From Streptomyces sp. RPT161 (GTDB taxonomy: Bacteria > Actinomycetota > Actinomycetes > Streptomycetales > Streptomycetaceae), in contig NZ_JAPZVN010000026.1 of assembly GCF_027533845.1 (NCBI RefSeq), positions 1-64,000 on the forward strand: a stretch of 64,000 nucleotides of DNA, in the 5' to 3' direction. Below, piece by piece: positions 1-7,931 of this stretch; the stretch's first letter is position 1; each line of letters starts with the position of its first letter. The position numbers and the translations under genes were made by a program. The notes beneath the pieces are model-generated. The model was not told where the DNA came from. It did no database searches and saw nothing but the letters and a program-made list of their open reading frames with translations.

Positions 1-60
1 CTCCCAAAATCCAGGGATCCGTCACCGATGACGGCCCACGGACGGCCCAGCCCCTAGACG

Positions 61-101
61 AAAGCCCTCTACCGGCAGCAAACACGCTGGTAGAGGGCTT
101 T
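61..101. terminator. Stem-loop terminator downstream of cdsA
   Basis: A perfect 13-bp inverted repeat (61-73 AAAGCCCTCTACC with 89-101) encloses a 15-nt loop. The sequence ends in T's on the plus strand and, because the stem begins AAA, also gives T's on the minus strand. It lies about 130 bp beyond the cdsA stop and could end transcription from either side. Positions 102-230 hold no gene that I recognise. Confidence 0.65.
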
Positions 102-230
102 TCTCTGCTCAGAGATCATCAGTTCTCCGGGTGCAGGCATGATTTGTCCAGTGTCGCAGACGCCTAAGGCGTTCCCCTCCCTCGCGCCCGGCAGCCTCGG
201 CCGGAGGCCCACCGGGCGGCGCCGGAGCCG

Positions 231-1316
231 TCAGCTCGCCCCGACGAAGACGACCAGAAGCAGCCAGACCACCGGGGCGGTGGGCAGCAGCGAGTCGAGC
301 CGGTCCATGATGCCGCCGTGGCCCGGCAGCAGCGTGCCCATGTCCTTGATGCCCAGGTCCCGCTTGATCATGGACTCGCCGAGGTCGCCGAGCGTGGCGC
401 TGGCCGCGACCGCAAGCCCCAGCAGCAGGCCCTGCCACCACTGGCCGCCGTCGATGAGGAACCGCATCGACAGCGCGCCCGCGGCCATCGCGAAGGTGAC
501 CGCGCCGACCAGGCCCTCACGGGTCTTGCCGGGGCTGATCCGGGGCGCCAGCTTGTGCCTGCCGAACCGCCAGCCGACCGCGTAGGCGCCGGTGTCGCTG
601 ACCACGGTGAGCAACAGGAAGACGAACACCCGCCACGGACCGTCGTGCGCGGCCAGCATCATCACCACGAACGTGGCGAGGAACGGCACGTAGAACGCGG
701 CGAACAGGCCCGCGGTGACATCCCGTAGGTAGTTCTCCGGTGGCTGGGTCATCCGCCACACCAGGACCGCCAGCGCGGTCAGCGCCATCGCCACCCAGGC
801 GCCCTCGGCGTCGCGTACGTAACCGGCGATCACCATCGCCGTGCCGCCGACCGCCAACGGCACCAGCGGCACCCGGATGCCCTTGCGCTCGGAGAGCCGA
901 CTGGTCAGCTCCCACAGGCCCACGACCACCGCGAGCACCACCACGCCGACGAAGACCGCCTTCACCACGAAGAGCGCGGCGATGATGACGGCGCCGAGCC
1001 CGACGCCGACCCCTATCGCGGCGGGCAGGTTACGGCCCGCCTTCTTCTTCGTCCGGTTGGCGCGGCGCCCGCCCGGCACCGCCGAAGCACCGGACGCCCC
1101 GGCTCCGGAGTGCGGCGCCGCGGACGCGTGACGCTCTGACGGCACGGGGGACTCGTCCCGGAACTGCGGGCCGCCACTGGCGTCCGGTACTGGTGGCATG
1201 GGTCGAGTCTGCGCCGCCTCCCCGCCGTCGTAGCCAGGACCCGCCGAGAAATGCGGCTGCTCGGGGGCCCTCCAGTAACCGGCGCCCGGCGAGGACCCCC
1301 GTGAAGAGTCGTTCAT
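231..1316 (-). CDS. cdsA: Phosphatidate cytidylyltransferase (CDP-diglyceride synthase)
   Basis: This integral membrane enzyme converts phosphatidic acid and CTP to CDP-diacylglycerol, the precursor of phosphatidylglycerol, cardiolipin and phosphatidylinositol lipids. The 361-aa protein has a Pro/Ala/Gly-rich, probably disordered N-terminus of about 95 residues followed by several hydrophobic helices. The family signature is near the C-terminus: SATLGDLGESMIKRD, then KDMGTLLPGHGG and MDRLDS. The extra N-terminal region is common in actinobacterial CdsA but absent from the E. coli enzyme. The ATG overlaps the frr stop by one base (TGATG), so the two genes are almost certainly translated in tandem. 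The assignment rests on the signature and the frr-cdsA order. Confidence 0.95.
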   Translation of the reverse strand: MNDSSRGSSPGAGYWRAPEQPHFSAGPGYDGGEAAQTRPMPPVPDASGGPQFRDESPVPSERHASAAPHSGAGASGASAVPGGRRANRTKKKAGRNLPAAIGVGVGLGAVIIAALFVVKAVFVGVVVLAVVVGLWELTSRLSERKGIRVPLVPLAVGGTAMVIAGYVRDAEGAWVAMALTALAVLVWRMTQPPENYLRDVTAGLFAAFYVPFLATFVVMMLAAHDGPWRVFVFLLLTVVSDTGAYAVGWRFGRHKLAPRISPGKTREGLVGAVTFAMAAGALSMRFLIDGGQWWQGLLLGLAVAASATLGDLGESMIKRDLGIKDMGTLLPGHGGIMDRLDSLLPTAPVVWLLLVVFVGAS

Positions 1317-1873
1317 CAGACCTCTAGCAGCTCTGCTTCCTTGTGCTTGAGCAGCTCGTCGACCTGCGCCACGTACTTGGCGGTGGTGTCGTCGAGCTCC
1401 TTCTCGGCACGCCGCACCTCGTCCTCGCCGGTCTCCTTGTCCTTGACGAGCTTGTCGAGGGCGTCCTTGGCCTTGCGCCGGACGCTGCGGATCGAGACCT
1501 TCGCGTCCTCGCCCTTGGTCCTGGCGACCTTGATGTAGTCCCGGCGGCGCTCCTCGGTCAGCTCCGGGAACGTCACTCGGATGATGTTGCCGTCGTTCGA
1601 CGGGTTGACGCCCAGGTCGGAGTCGCGGATCGCCTGCTCGATGTTGCGCAGCGCGCTCTTGTCGAACGGAGTCACCACGGCCATCCGCGGCTCGGGCACC
1701 GAGAAGGACGCCAACTGGTTGATGGGCGTCAAGGCGCCGTAGTAGTCCGCCACGATCTTGTTGAACATCGCCGGGTGCGCACGCCCGGTGCGGATCGCGG
1801 CGAAGTCCTCCTTGGCGACCACGACGGCCTTTTCCATCTTCTCCTCGGCTTCGAGGAGGATCTCTTCGATCAC
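1316..1873 (-). CDS. frr: Ribosome recycling factor
   Basis: RRF works with EF-G to split post-termination ribosomes. The protein is about 185 aa, the normal RRF length, and carries the characteristic segments [10 protein letters not shown] near residue 30, [32 protein letters not shown] and VRRKAKD. Two starts are possible: ATG at 1876, only 3 nt from an AGGAG, and GTG at 1873, 6 nt from it. I prefer GTG on spacing, and it also gives the 185-aa length I recall for streptomycete RRF. frr is followed directly by cdsA and preceded by pyrH after about 150 bp, a very conserved bacterial order. Confidence 0.95.
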   Translation of the reverse strand: MIEEILLEAEEKMEKAVVVAKEDFAAIRTGRAHPAMFNKIVADYYGALTPINQLASFSVPEPRMAVVTPFDKSALRNIEQAIRDSDLGVNPSNDGNIIRVTFPELTEERRRDYIKVARTKGEDAKVSIRSVRRKAKDALDKLVKDKETGEDEVRRAEKELDDTTAKYVAQVDELLKHKEAELLEV

Positions 1874-2026
1874 CATGTGCTCCTGGTCCTCATCATGAGC
1901 AGAGTCTCGCCCCTGCGTGCGCGCGTCTTCCCTGCACGGTGTCGAACCGGCAGCGTGTTGTCCATCCCCGTACCGGACTGTTCGGTCCGCTGCGGGGTTG
2001 CCGTACCCCTGGTCGCGGGGTCGTGC

Positions 2027-2815
2027 TCAGTCCCGGGTGCCGTGCTCGCTCACCAGCGTGCCGATCTTCTCACCCTTCACGGCACGGGCGATGTTCCCCT
2101 CAGTGAGGAGTTCGAAGACCAGGATGGGCAGCTTGTTGTCCCGGCACAGCGTGATCGCGGTGGCGTCGGCCACCTTCAGGTCACGGGCCAGGACCTCGTC
2201 GTACTCCAGGGCGTCGAACTTCACCGCGTCCGGGTTGACCTTCGGGTCGGAGTCGTAGACGCCGTCCACCCCGTTCTTGCCCATCAGGATCTCCTCGGCG
2301 TGGATCTCCAGGGCGCGCTGCGCGGCGGTGGTGTCGGTGGAGAAGTACGGCATGCCCATGCCCGCGCCGAAGATGACCACCCGGCCCTTCTCCAAGTGCC
2401 GCACGGCCCGCAGCGGAATGTACGGCTCGGCGACCTGGCCCATGGTGATGGCGGTCTGCACCCGCGTGTCGATGCCCTCCTTCTCCAGGAAGTCCTGGAG
2501 CGCCAGGCAGTTCATGACGATGCCGAGCATGCCCATGTAGTCCGAGCGCGCCCGGTCCATGCCGCGCTGCTGGAGCTCGGCGCCACGGAAGAAGTTGCCG
2601 CCGCCGATCACGACGGCGATCTGCGTGCCGCCGCGAACCACCGCCGCGATCTCCCGCGCGATCTTGTGCACGACATCGGGGTCCACGCCGAGGCTGCCGC
2701 CACCGAACGCCTCGCCGGAAAGCTTCAGCAGGAACCGGCGCGGCTTGCTGCCGCTGTTGTCAGTGCCTTCGGCGTTGTTGGCCGTCGAATCGCCGGTGCG
2801 GTCGTCCTGATCCAT
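2027..2815 (-). CDS. pyrH: UMP kinase
   Basis: This enzyme phosphorylates UMP to UDP for pyrimidine nucleotide synthesis. The 262-aa protein belongs to the amino acid kinase fold, with the phosphate-binding start [14 protein letters not shown] after about 25 acidic residues, the GGGNFFRG loop, [11 protein letters not shown] and [11 protein letters not shown]-like elements (here [15 protein letters not shown]). The reading frame is open upstream to 2875, but the ATG at 2815 has a GAGGAG ribosome-binding site 7 nt upstream and gives an expected N-terminus. A strong hairpin separates it from tsf, so it may be transcribed partly by read-through and partly from its own start. Confidence 0.95.
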   Translation of the reverse strand: MDQDDRTGDSTANNAEGTDNSGSKPRRFLLKLSGEAFGGGSLGVDPDVVHKIAREIAAVVRGGTQIAVVIGGGNFFRGAELQQRGMDRARSDYMGMLGIVMNCLALQDFLEKEGIDTRVQTAITMGQVAEPYIPLRAVRHLEKGRVVIFGAGMGMPYFSTDTTAAQRALEIHAEEILMGKNGVDGVYDSDPKVNPDAVKFDALEYDEVLARDLKVADATAITLCRDNKLPILVFELLTEGNIARAVKGEKIGTLVSEHGTRD

Positions 2816-2840
2816 GGAGTTCTCCTCGTGCACGTACGAA

Positions 2841-2891
2841 GGAGGCCATTGCCGTGGGTCTCGTTGAGTTCCCATGACGGCAATGGCCTCC
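2841..2891 (-). terminator. 15-bp stem-loop between tsf and pyrH
   Basis: GGAGGCCATTGCCGT (2841-2855) pairs perfectly with 2877-2891 around a 21-nt loop. It lies between the tsf stop (2971) and the pyrH start (2815). There is no T-run, so it fits a Streptomyces-style terminator or attenuator that lowers read-through from rpsB-tsf into pyrH-frr-cdsA. Confidence 0.65.
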
Positions 2892-2970
2892 TCGTCACAA
2901 CTGCGGCCGGCCGGCCAGCGGCCGACCGCGATCGACCCTTGCGGGGTCGCGGGTCTTACGCTTGCGCGAC

Positions 2971-3807
2971 TCAGACGCCGACGCGGATGCGCGCGAAGCG
3001 CTTCAGCGTGACGCCGGCCTCGTCCAGCACCTTCTGCACGGACTTCTTGTTGTCCTTGGCGAAGGGCTGGTCCACCAGCACGTTCTCCTTGTAGAAGCCC
3101 GTCACCCGGCCGTCGACGATCTTCGACAGGGCAGCCTCCGGCTTGCCCTCCTCACGCGCGGTGGCCTCGGCGACGCGGCGCTCGTTCTCCACGACCTCGG
3201 CCGGGACCTCCTCACGGGTGAGGAACTTCGGCGAGAACGCGGCGATGTGCTGCGCGACGTCCTTGGCGACCTCGGCGTTCGCCTTGTCCAGCTCGACCAG
3301 CACACCGACCTGCGGCGGCAGGTCGGGCATGGTGCGGTGCATGTACGCGGCGACGAAACCGTCGGTGAACTGCGCGAAGCGGTCCAGGACGATCTTCTCG
3401 CCGAGGTTGGCGTTGGCCTCGTCGACGTAAGCCTGGACGGTCTTGCCGGCCTCGATCTCGGAGGCGAGCAGCGCCTCGAGGTCGGCCGGGGAGGTCTTGG
3501 CGACGTGCGCGGCCAGCGCGTCGGCGACGGCGAGGAACTTCTCGCCCTTCGCCACGAAGTCCGTCTCGCACTTCAGCTCGAGCAGCACACCGGAGGCGTT
3601 GTCGTCGGCGATGAGCGAGACCACGGCACCGTTCTCGGCGCTACGGCTCTCGCGCTTGGCGACGCCCTTCTGGCCCTTGACGCGCAGGATCTCGACGGCC
3701 TTCTCGACGTTGCCCTCGGCCTCGTCCAGCGCCTTCTTGCAGTCCATCATGCCGGCGCCGGTGAGCTCACGGAGCTTCTTGACGTCGGCGGCGGTGTAGT
3801 TCGCCAT
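2971..3807 (-). CDS. tsf: Translation elongation factor Ts
   Basis: EF-Ts is the guanine-nucleotide exchange factor that recycles EF-Tu. The 278-aa length is normal for actinobacteria. The N-terminal signature [20 protein letters not shown] continues with [12 protein letters not shown], and the core has [12 protein letters not shown] and [18 protein letters not shown]. It follows rpsB by 150 bp in the usual rpsB-tsf operon; the gap contains a GC-rich stem-loop. The last residues (RFARIRVGV) are typical of the family. Confidence 0.97.
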   Translation of the reverse strand: MANYTAADVKKLRELTGAGMMDCKKALDEAEGNVEKAVEILRVKGQKGVAKRESRSAENGAVVSLIADDNASGVLLELKCETDFVAKGEKFLAVADALAAHVAKTSPADLEALLASEIEAGKTVQAYVDEANANLGEKIVLDRFAQFTDGFVAAYMHRTMPDLPPQVGVLVELDKANAEVAKDVAQHIAAFSPKFLTREEVPAEVVENERRVAEATAREEGKPEAALSKIVDGRVTGFYKENVLVDQPFAKDNKKSVQKVLDEAGVTLKRFARIRVGV

Positions 3808-3880
3808 GGTCCCTGGAATCTCTTCTCGGAAAGTCGGGGGTCTACCACCGGTGGCCCGTGCCGGTCAGCGGTTCCACCGG

Positions 3881-3933
3881 TGAACGGCGGGGGCCGGTCC
3901 TCGTAAGGAAGGTCCCGTCCCCCGCCGCGTTCA
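3881..3933 (-). promoter_or_regulatory. Stem-loop in the rpsB-tsf spacer
   Basis: TGAACGGCGGGGG (3881-3893) can pair with the segment ending at 3933 (CCCCCGCCGCGTTCA read on the plus strand), leaving a 2-nt bulge. Just outside it two copies of CACCGGTG occur (near 3846 and 3875). This is where many bacteria have a partial terminator or processing hairpin that sets the S2:EF-Ts ratio; that role is inferred. Confidence 0.5.
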
Positions 3934-3957
3934 GCCGTGTGAGCCGGTGGCTACGGC

Positions 3958-4833
3958 TCAGGCCTGCTCGCCCTCGGCGGGCTTCTCGGCCTCGGCGACC
4001 GGAGCCTTCTCCTCGGCAGCCGCGGTCTCCTCGGCGACCGGGGCCTTCTCCTCGGCGGCCTGGGCCTTCTCGCCCTCCAGCAGCTCGCGCTCCCACTCGG
4101 CCAGCGGCTCGGCCGGGGCGGCCTTGTCACCGGTGGCGGCACCGGAGCGGGCGATCAGACCCTCGGCCACGGCGTCGGCGATCACGCGGGTGAGCAGGGT
4201 GACGGAGCGGATCGCGTCGTCGTTGCCCGGGATCTTGTAGTCGACCTCGTCCGGGTCGCAGTTGGTGTCGAGGATCGCGACGACCGGGATGCGCAGCTTG
4301 CGCGCCTCACCGACGGCGATGTGCTCCTTCTTGGTGTCCACGATCCAGACGGCGCTCGGCACCTTCTGCATGTCGCGGATACCGCCGAGGGTCTTCTCCA
4401 GCTTGTTCTTCTCGCGCTCGAGGACCAGGAGCTCCTTCTTGGTGAGGCCGGAGGCGGCCACATCCGTGAAGTCGATCTCCTCAAGCTCCTTCAGGCGCTG
4501 CAGGCGCTTGTAGACCGTCGAGAAGTTGGTGAGCATGCCGCCCAGCCAGCGCTGGTTGACGAACGGCATGCCGACGCGGGTCGCCTGCTCGGCGATGGCC
4601 TCCTGGGCCTGCTTCTTCGTACCGACGAAGAGGATGGAACCGCCGTGCGCGACGGTCTCCTTGACGAACTCGTAGGCGCGGTCGATGTACGACAGCGACT
4701 GGAGAAGGTCGATGATGTAGATGCCGTTGCGCTCGGTGAAGATGAAGCGCTTCATCTTCGGGTTCCAGCGGCGGGTCTGGTGCCCGAAGTGGACGCCGCT
4801 CTCCAGCAGCTCCCGCATCGTGACGACGGCCAT
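3958..4833 (-). CDS. rpsB: 30S ribosomal protein S2
   Basis: S2 is a late-assembling small-subunit protein. The 291-aa product starts [20 protein letters not shown], followed by [12 protein letters not shown], both hallmark S2 sequence, and contains [12 protein letters not shown] and [14 protein letters not shown]. The C-terminal ~50 residues are an Ala/Glu-rich extension (repeated EEKAPVAEE-type units), a feature of streptomycete S2. The ATG at 4833 has AAGGAG 8 nt upstream; an open frame continues to 5079 but lacks S2 similarity. It heads the rpsB-tsf operon and has a leader of about 200 nt. Confidence 0.97.
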   Translation of the reverse strand: MAVVTMRELLESGVHFGHQTRRWNPKMKRFIFTERNGIYIIDLLQSLSYIDRAYEFVKETVAHGGSILFVGTKKQAQEAIAEQATRVGMPFVNQRWLGGMLTNFSTVYKRLQRLKELEEIDFTDVAASGLTKKELLVLEREKNKLEKTLGGIRDMQKVPSAVWIVDTKKEHIAVGEARKLRIPVVAILDTNCDPDEVDYKIPGNDDAIRSVTLLTRVIADAVAEGLIARSGAATGDKAAPAEPLAEWERELLEGEKAQAAEEKAPVAEETAAAEEKAPVAEAEKPAEGEQA

Positions 4834-5018
4834 TGCCGTGCTCCTTGGGTACTCGGTTCCGTGGCCGCCGGGCGGCTGCCACGCCTGACGCCCCGACGCG
4901 CCATGCCGCGGGAGCCTTGCGCTGGCGCGAGTCTTCCGAGGACCGAGGGACGCGGCCACCGTGCTGCCCATGACGTTCATGACGTGGACTGACGCGACGG
5001 CGGCGGGGCGTGCGAAGT

Positions 5019-5052
5019 CGACCCGGGGGCCCGGGTCGCCAGGGAAAGTGTA
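5019..5052 (-). promoter_or_regulatory. Probable rpsB promoter with 5' hairpin
   Basis: On the minus strand a good -10 hexamer, TACACT, lies at 5052-5047. No convincing -35 is seen. Immediately downstream, CGACCCGGG (5038-5030) pairs perfectly with 5027-5019, so a transcript starting near 5040 would carry a 5'-terminal GC hairpin. The leader to the rpsB ATG would be about 200 nt, long enough for autoregulation by S2; that role is inference. Confidence 0.45.
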
Positions 5053-5146
5053 CGGGACCGGCGAGGCGCCGGGCGACACGGCGGTTTCCGGCGGATTTCG
5101 GTTTTAGGGAGGGTGCGAGGCGATTTCACCCGCATGAGTGGCCCAG

Positions 5147-5173
5147 TTGTCCACACTCTCCGAGTTGTCCACA
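5147..5173 (+). promoter_or_regulatory. Two direct DnaA-box-like nonamers
   Basis: TTGTCCACA occurs at 5147-5155 and again at 5165-5173, same strand, 18 bp apart. Both match the DnaA box consensus preferred in Streptomyces. They lie in the divergent spacer between rpsB and the M23 peptidase gene, 50-75 bp before the latter's start, so they could act as DnaA-responsive control sites. There is no wider box cluster that would suggest oriC. Confidence 0.5.
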
Positions 5174-5223
5174 GCTTCCGCCCAAGATCATCCCGCTCCA
5201 GGCGAGTGCGCGACAGTAACGCC

Positions 5224-6105
5224 ATGCAGACGAGAACGCAGCGGCACCAGCCGCAGAAGACGACCGCGGGCTCCCGGGGGTTGGGGACGCGCACGGCGGA
5301 GGACGCCAGAGGGTTGGGGCAGGCCCGGGCGGCGGTCACGGCGGTGGCGGCCTTACTGCTCGCGGTGCTCCCGGCGGGCCGAGCCACCGGCGCACCCGAC
5401 CCGAACGGCCAGCGAGCATGGCCGGTCACCGCCCCCGGCGGCCGAGAACCACCCACGGTGGTACGCGGCTTCGAACCGCCACCACTCCCCTGGTCCCCCG
5501 GCCACCGAGGCGCCGACCTCGCCGCCACCCCGGGCGCCCAGGTACGAGCCGCAGCGCCAGGCCGCATCACCTTCGCCGGCACGGTGGCGGGCCAGGGCGT
5601 GGTCACGGTCGAACTCACCGGCACCGGAACACCACCGCTACGCACCACCTACGAGCCCGTCCGGGCAACTCTCCCGACCGGCACGCAGGTGGCCGCCGGG
5701 CAACCCGTCGGCGTCCTGCTGTCCGGCCCCTTCCACTGCCCCGCGGGCTGTCTCCACTGGGGGCTGCTACGAGGTGACGTCTATCTGGACCCGCTGACCC
5801 TGATCCCGGCCCCCCTTCGACGGCACGGACCCTCGCGGTTGCTGCCGCTGGTCGGGGTTGAGGCAAGTGCGGGGTCGGAGCGGAGGGACGCCGGGTCGGC
5901 TGCGGTGGGGGTTGACGCAAGTGCGGGGTCGGATGGGTTGGCCGCCGGGTCGGCTGCGGTGGCAGTTGTGTTGAGCGGTGCCGCCGTGCCGAGAGTGGGG
6001 ACGGGTGCGGCGGGGGGTTTGGGGGTGGCGATGGTGGTGCTTCCAGCGGTGTGGGCATTTGCCTGGGGGCGGCGGCGGAGGCACAGCGCGGGGACGCGCG
6101 ACTGA
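5224..6105 (+). CDS. Secreted M23 (LytM/peptidase) domain protein
   Basis: The product is a 293-aa envelope protein with an M23-type zinc endopeptidase-like domain, a family that usually cuts or regulates peptidoglycan. I chose the ATG at 5224 (MQTRTQRHQ); the frame stays open upstream to 5113. A hydrophobic segment near residues 35-50 looks like a signal peptide or anchor. The domain shows HRGADLAATPGAQVRAAAPG (first zinc His and Asp) and HWGLLRG (final His). The C-terminal part has two 18-residue repeats (VGVEASAGSERRDAGSAA type), then a hydrophobic helix and Arg-rich end (GRRRRH), suggesting a C-terminal membrane anchor. It is divergent from rpsB and convergent with the TetR gene. Confidence 0.85.
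   Translation: MQTRTQRHQPQKTTAGSRGLGTRTAEDARGLGQARAAVTAVAALLLAVLPAGRATGAPDPNGQRAWPVTAPGGREPPTVVRGFEPPPLPWSPGHRGADLAATPGAQVRAAAPGRITFAGTVAGQGVVTVELTGTGTPPLRTTYEPVRATLPTGTQVAAGQPVGVLLSGPFHCPAGCLHWGLLRGDVYLDPLTLIPAPLRRHGPSRLLPLVGVEASAGSERRDAGSAAVGVDASAGSDGLAAGSAAVAVVLSGAAVPRVGTGAAGGLGVAMVVLPAVWAFAWGRRRRHSAGTRD
5854..5961 (+). repeat. Two tandem 54-bp units in the M23 gene
   Basis: The segment beginning GGGGTTGAGGCAAGTGCG at 5854 recurs at 5908 with exactly 54-bp periodicity, encoding two 18-aa copies between the peptidase domain and the C-terminal hydrophobic helix. A partial third start (VAVVLSG) follows. The repeat keeps the frame, so it changes only linker length. Confidence 0.85.
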
Positions 6106-6135
6106 GGGACGGCGGGTACTGTCCCGCCGCCCCTC

Positions 6136-6176
6136 GGAGGGGGAGGGGGTGGGGAGGGAGGGGGCGGGGGGGGAGG
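6136..6176. other. G-rich tract between convergent genes
   Basis: About 40 bases are almost pure G on the plus strand with single A, T or C interruptions, giving many runs of four or more G. It sits between the stops of the M23 gene (6105) and the TetR gene (6188). The sequence meets G-quadruplex criteria by eye and could act as a roadblock for converging transcription; no function is shown. Confidence 0.6.
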
Positions 6177-6187
6177 CCCCCAAGGGG

Positions 6188-6778
6188 TTAGGAGACGGTG
6201 CTCCCGACCCCCCGCAATGCCATGGACACTGCGGCCTGGGTGATGGCGTCGGGGTCTTCGGCCGCGCCCAGTTCGATGCGGCGGACCGCGGCGTCGACGA
6301 TGCCCTGGAGCAGCATGGCGGTCAGCCGGGGTTCTCGGTGGCCCAGTTCGCTGAGCGCTTCGACGACCATGGCGATCAGTCCGCCGTGCGCGGCGCGGAT
6401 CTTCTCGCGGGCGCCCGGGTCGAGTTCGCCCGCCGAGATGGCGACGACCGCGCGGTGTCGGCGGTCACCGACCAGGGCGAGTTGCTGCCGTACGTACGCC
6501 TCGATCTTGCGCTCGGCGGTGTCGGCGGTTTCCATGGCCGCCTCGACCTCGGCGGCCCAGACGGGGAAGTCGACCGCGCACAGTTCCTCCACCACGGCCG
6601 CCCGGGACCGGAAGTACTCGTAGACGGAGGAGCGCGCGAGGCCGGTGCGCTCGGCGAGGGCGGGGAACGTCAGCGCTTCCGTACCGCCCTCGGACAGCAG
6701 GGAACGCGCGGCGTCCAGCAGGGCGCTGCGCTGCATCGTCCGGTGCTCGGCCACTGAGGCCGCTCGAATCCTGGGCAC
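6188..6778 (-). CDS. TetR-family transcriptional regulator
   Basis: The product is about 196 aa. The N-terminal helix-turn-helix runs from roughly residue 16 to 60: ALLDAARSLLSEGGTEALTF, then LAERTGLARSSVYEYFRS, a clear TetR DNA-binding domain. The C-terminal ligand domain is helical and not assignable to a ligand. The frame is open to 6829, overlapping whiG; the GTG at 6778 (MPRIRAA) avoids the overlap and leaves a normal N-terminal arm, but its ribosome site is weak. It lies directly downstream of whiG on the same strand and may be co-transcribed. Target genes are unknown. Confidence 0.85.
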   Translation of the reverse strand: MPRIRAASVAEHRTMQRSALLDAARSLLSEGGTEALTFPALAERTGLARSSVYEYFRSRAAVVEELCAVDFPVWAAEVEAAMETADTAERKIEAYVRQQLALVGDRRHRAVVAISAGELDPGAREKIRAAHGGLIAMVVEALSELGHREPRLTAMLLQGIVDAAVRRIELGAAEDPDAITQAAVSMALRGVGSTVS

Positions 6779-6812
6779 CCCACCACTGTACGGACAACGG
6801 CCCCGGCTGGGG

Positions 6813-7661
6813 TCAGCAGCGCCCCACATCCGCCAGCTTCGCGCGGAGCTGGAGGACCGACTTGGTGTGGATCTGGCTGACGCGGCTTTCGGTGACGCCG
6901 AGGACGTGTCCGATCTCGGCGAGCGTGAGGCCCTCGTAGTAGTAGAGGGTGACGACGGTCTTCTCGCGTTCGGGGAGGGTGTTGACGGCGCGGGCGAGGA
7001 GTCGGCGCAGTTCGCGGTCCTCGGCGACTTCCACGGGGTTGTCGGCGGCGCGGTCTTCGAGGGTGTCGACGAGGCTGAGGCGGTCGCCGCCTTCGGTGCC
7101 GACGTGCAGGAGTTCTTCGAGGGCGACGACGTTGGCGAGGGAGAGCTGGCCGAAGATGGTGTGCAGTTCCTCGACGGGGATGTCCATCTCGGTGGCGACT
7201 TCGGCTTCGGTGGGTGTGCGGTGGTAGCGCGCTTCGAGGGTCGCGTAGGCGCGTTCGACGGCGCGGGCCTTCTGGCGTACGGAGCGCGGGATCCAGTCGA
7301 GCGCCCTCAGTTCGTCGATCATGGCGCCGCGGATGCGGCTGATGGCGTAGGTCTCGAACTTGATGGAGCGTTCTGGTTCGAACTTCTCGATGGCGTCGAT
7401 GAGTCCGAAGATGCCGGAGGAGACGAAGTCGGCCTGTTCGACGTTGGGGGGCAGGCCGACGCTGACCCGGCCGGCGACGTACTTCACCAGGGGTGAGTAG
7501 TGCAGGATCAGTTGCTCGCGTAGTCGTGGCTCCCCGGTGGCCTTGTAGGAGCGCCACAGCTCGTCGAGTGCGGAGGGGGCGGCGGTCTGCGCGCGCGGTG
7601 GAACTCCGCGGTCGTCGGTGGCCGCGGTCGCGCGGTCAGGCCCGGAGATGTGCTGGGGCAT
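6813..7661 (-). CDS. whiG: RNA polymerase sigma factor WhiG (FliA/SigD class)
   Basis: WhiG directs early sporulation transcription in aerial hyphae of Streptomyces (whiH, whiI) and is held inactive by an anti-sigma factor, RsiG with c-di-GMP. The 282-aa length and sequence match what I know of S. coelicolor Whi[41 protein letters not shown] (region 2), [20 protein letters not shown] (region 3) and [20 protein letters not shown] (region 4 HTH). The ATG at 7661 gives the typical [10 protein letters not shown] start. The upstream 270 bp contain a BldD-like palindrome. A whiG gene is strong evidence that the organism sporulates by aerial hyphae. Confidence 0.96.
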   Translation of the reverse strand: MPQHISGPDRATAATDDRGVPPRAQTAAPSALDELWRSYKATGEPRLREQLILHYSPLVKYVAGRVSVGLPPNVEQADFVSSGIFGLIDAIEKFEPERSIKFETYAISRIRGAMIDELRALDWIPRSVRQKARAVERAYATLEARYHRTPTEAEVATEMDIPVEELHTIFGQLSLANVVALEELLHVGTEGGDRLSLVDTLEDRAADNPVEVAEDRELRRLLARAVNTLPEREKTVVTLYYYEGLTLAEIGHVLGVTESRVSQIHTKSVLQLRAKLADVGRC

Positions 7662-7758
7662 GCGTCGCCTTGAGCCGTTCTGCCGTGACGTGGGGTGGGG
7701 ATTCGGGTCTCCGCGAGCGTAGCGTGAGCCGGGCGTCGCGTTGTGCTACGACGTTCGG

Positions 7759-7773
7759 GTGAGCCTCACGCAG
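7759..7773 (+). promoter_or_regulatory. Candidate BldD operator upstream of whiG
   Basis: GTGAGCCTCAC (7759-7769) is a perfect palindrome about 100 bp upstream of the whiG start, and it overlaps TCACGCAG (7766-7773), which matches the first half of the published BldD motif nTnACnC(A/T)GnGTnAn. The second half is poor. BldD is known to repress whiG in S. coelicolor, which makes the site plausible. The rest of 7662-7931 contains no gene that I see. Confidence 0.35.
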
Positions 7774-7931
7774 ATACGTTCCGCCATACAGGGAGTTGGG
7801 CTGGACGTCTCTTTGCCCTTTCCTGCCCTGCCTGTTGCGTATTAAAGCGTTCTGCGGTCATTCCCCTAACCTCGTCATCGGGTCGTCCCAGGTCAAGAAC
7901 CTTCCTGTCACCTGATGGTGTGTTGACCGGG

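Noticed and set aside
4321-4992. Long antisense open frames over rpsB, tsf, pyrH, glnD, smc and recG
   Set aside because: They mirror real genes in the opposite strand, as expected at this GC content, and encode low-complexity sequences without recognisable domains.
6778-6829. TetR start at 6829 overlapping whiG
   Set aside because: It would require 17 bp of coding overlap and adds an atypical N-terminus; GTG 6778 is a better fit.
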